This document shows, one piece after another, positions 6,639 through 7,910 of a stretch of 7,910 bases of DNA (position 1 is the first letter of the stretch; each line of letters opens with the position of its first letter). The translations under genes and the position numbers were made by a program. The stretch is from Candidatus Pelagibacterales bacterium. GTDB taxonomy: Bacteria > Pseudomonadota > Alphaproteobacteria > TMED109. Below the pieces are notes generated by a model, which worked only from the letters and a program-made list of their open reading frames with translations, made no database searches and was not told where the DNA came from. Location: assembly GCA_002684605.1 (NCBI GenBank), contig NYVM01000013.1:30933-38842 (forward strand). The letters are read 5' to 3'.

Positions 6639-7910
6639 CTATTTTCTAACTTTCCAGGATTTTAATCCAATAGATACAAAATCAAAATTTATAATCTTAG
6701 TTTGCAATAACTTTAACTTTTCGGATAGATCGTTTATTTTTGTAGGATCACAATAAAAGATAAAAAAGCCTCCCCCTCCAGCTCCTAGTAACTTCCCACC
6801 AATAGCACCATTTTTCAATGCTATATTATAAATGTTATCAAGTCTTTTGTTAGAGATTTTATTACTAAATTTTCTTTTATAGTTCCATGCTGTATCTAAA
6901 AATTTTCCAATTTTTGTTAAATCCCCTTTTAATAAAGAATCTCTTATATCGTAAGTTAACTTAACGTTTAATGCTACAAGTTTATTTATTGTTTCTCGGT
7001 CAGTTAACTGTTTCTTTTGATCATCATGAATGTTACTAGAGTCATGAGTGGAACAAGTGTCACATAAAACTAAATTTTCTTTAAGCTCTAGAATTACTTC
7101 GTCATCAATTTTTAAGGGATGAATAAGATTATTTTTCTTTTTAAATTCCATAAAATTGATTCCACCAAAAACAGTAGCGTATTGATCTTGCCAACCGCCC
7201 GATATTTTAAAAGATAATCTTTCAGCCTGATAAGCCATCTCAGCAATTTCGTATTTAGACCATTTATCTATTCTAAATTCATTAAAACAACCTATAATAG
7301 CAGACATAACTACTGCAGAACCTCCTAAACCAGATCCAACAGGAAAATCAGAACTAATATGCAATTTAAATCCAAATTTGGGATTAATTAGTTCAATTAT
7401 ACTCATAATTAAACCCATTTTATGTTTTTGTTTTAAAGCTAATTTTAAATCTTTTGCTCTTAAAGTTTCATTTAAATCCTCTGAAATAATAATTATTTCA
7501 TCATTGGGATTTTTAATCAGAGTTGCATGTGAATAAAGTGAAATTGTAGAATTTATAACAGCGCCTCCAGATGATTTAGTAAAATAGTGTGTTAAATCTG
7601 ATCCTCCACCTCCAAAACTAATTCTAACTGGGGATTTAGCTCTAGCAATAATATTTTGTTCTTCATTCAGAGGAAAGTCTTTGGGAGTTAAAACAGTAAT
7701 TAATTCATTTTTTTTATTTAATTGAGGAATTGCATTCACATTAGAATCAAATAGCTTAATTATATTCTCTCTATGTGTATCTTCAAAACAATGAACAAAA
7801 TTTTTATTAACACATAAATCAATTTGATCCGTTAACGCTACTCCATTAATTAAATTTGATCTAATATCACCATCAGAAGCACAACCTATTACTTTATTTT
7901 GATCATTAAC
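6639..7910 (-). CDS. CBS-domain / GHMP-family sugar kinase fusion (5' end beyond window)
   Basis: This is an ATP-dependent sugar or sugar-phosphate kinase, closest in motifs to the D-glycero-D-manno-heptose 7-phosphate kinase (HddA) branch of the GHMP family. Counting from position 7910, 423 residues are visible. GHMP motif 1 (PVRISFGGGGSD) is at about 94-105, the phosphate-binding loop (PVGSGLGGSA) at 190-199, an HddA-like GGWQDQYA with the probable catalytic Asp at about 238-245, and motif 3 (KLLGAGGGGFF) at 373-383. A GTG at 7737-7739 could serve as a start, but the frame stays open through 7910. The 57 residues upstream of it have CBS character, including the SDGDIR signature, and the GTG would cut the second CBS repeat in half, so I place the true start outside the window. 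The kinase part alone, about 335 residues, is a normal family length. The stop is one base from the NeuB-fusion start, which implies coupling. The substrate is unknown; a hexose or heptose feeding the operon product is an inference. Confidence 0.85.
   Translation of the reverse strand, partial: VNDQNKVIGCASDGDIRSNLINGVALTDQIDLCVNKNFVHCFEDTHRENIIKLFDSNVNAIPQLNKKNELITVLTPKDFPLNEEQNIIARAKSPVRISFGGGGSDLTHYFTKSSGGAVINSTISLYSHATLIKNPNDEIIIISEDLNETLRAKDLKLALKQKHKMGLIMSIIELINPKFGFKLHISSDFPVGSGLGGSAVVMSAIIGCFNEFRIDKWSKYEIAEMAYQAERLSFKISGGWQDQYATVFGGINFMEFKKKNNLIHPLKIDDEVILELKENLVLCDTCSTHDSSNIHDDQKKQLTDRETINKLVALNVKLTYDIRDSLLKGDLTKIGKFLDTAWNYKRKFSNKISNKRLDNIYNIALKNGAIGGKLLGAGGGGFFIFYCDPTKINDLSEKLKLLQTKIINFDFVSIGLKSWKVRK
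7668..7910 (-). other. CBS domain module at the N-terminus of the kinase
   Basis: Residues 1 to about 81 of the open frame look like the end of one CBS repeat (NKVIG, then SDGDIR, then a short NGVAL stretch) followed by a second repeat (NKNFVHCFED, then HRENIIKLF, then NAIPQLNKKNELITVLTPKD). The DGDIR signature is typical of CBS pairs fused to sugar nucleotidyltransferases such as PtmE of the legionaminic acid pathway. Here the module is joined directly to a GHMP kinase instead. CBS pairs usually bind adenine nucleotides, so an allosteric role is plausible but not shown by the sequence. Confidence 0.75.

Noticed and set aside
7737..7739. GTG as the start of the kinase gene
   Set aside because: The frame is open upstream to the window edge with CBS-like sequence, and this GTG would split a CBS repeat.
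1..7910. CRISPR array, insertion sequence, tRNA or rRNA
   Set aside because: No regularly spaced repeats, transposase motifs, terminal inverted repeats or RNA-gene-like stretches were seen; nearly all bases are accounted for by protein-coding genes.

Overview
The window is AT-rich (GC roughly 30 % by eye) and almost entirely coding. Every credible gene lies on the minus strand, so transcription runs from position 7910 toward position 1. Gaps between genes are 1 to 8 bases. Two junctions overlap: TAATG at 4749-4753 and ATGA at 2779-2782. This looks like the inside of one operon whose promoter lies beyond position 7910. Convincing Shine-Dalgarno sequences are nearly absent. Low GC, compact spacing and weak ribosome binding sites would suit a streamlined marine bacterium such as SAR11 or high-light Prochlorococcus. 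That is only a guess, because no lineage marker is present.

In transcription order the operon holds: (1) a GHMP-family sugar kinase whose frame stays open to the window edge and carries an N-terminal CBS module (6639-7910); (2) a 628-residue fusion of a NeuB-type nonulosonic acid synthase, with its SAF domain, to an AP-endonuclease-2-type sugar isomerase TIM barrel (4751-6637); (3) an SpsF-like cytidylyltransferase (4005-4751); (4) a DegT-type PLP aminotransferase (2779-4002); (5) a stand-alone sugar phosphate isomerase/epimerase-like TIM barrel (1970-2782); (6) a Gfo/Idh/MocA oxidoreductase (915-1967); (7) a PtmA-like short-chain dehydrogenase (61-906); and (8) the first codons of what may be a GNAT acyltransferase at the left edge (1-52).

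Together these encode sugar remodelling (oxidoreductases, isomerases, aminotransferase, kinase), condensation with phosphoenolpyruvate to an alpha-keto acid sugar (NeuB domain) and nucleotide activation (cytidylyltransferase). The likely product is a nucleotide-activated nonulosonic acid or related acidic amino sugar for a surface glycan. The set does not match the textbook sialic, legionaminic or pseudaminic acid pathways: no hydrolysing 2-epimerase and no 4,6-dehydratase is visible here, while a CBS-kinase and a fused isomerase domain are present. The exact sugar cannot be read from the sequence. No RNA gene, CRISPR array, mobile element, terminator or promoter could be supported, and no non-coding stretch exceeds about 60 bases.
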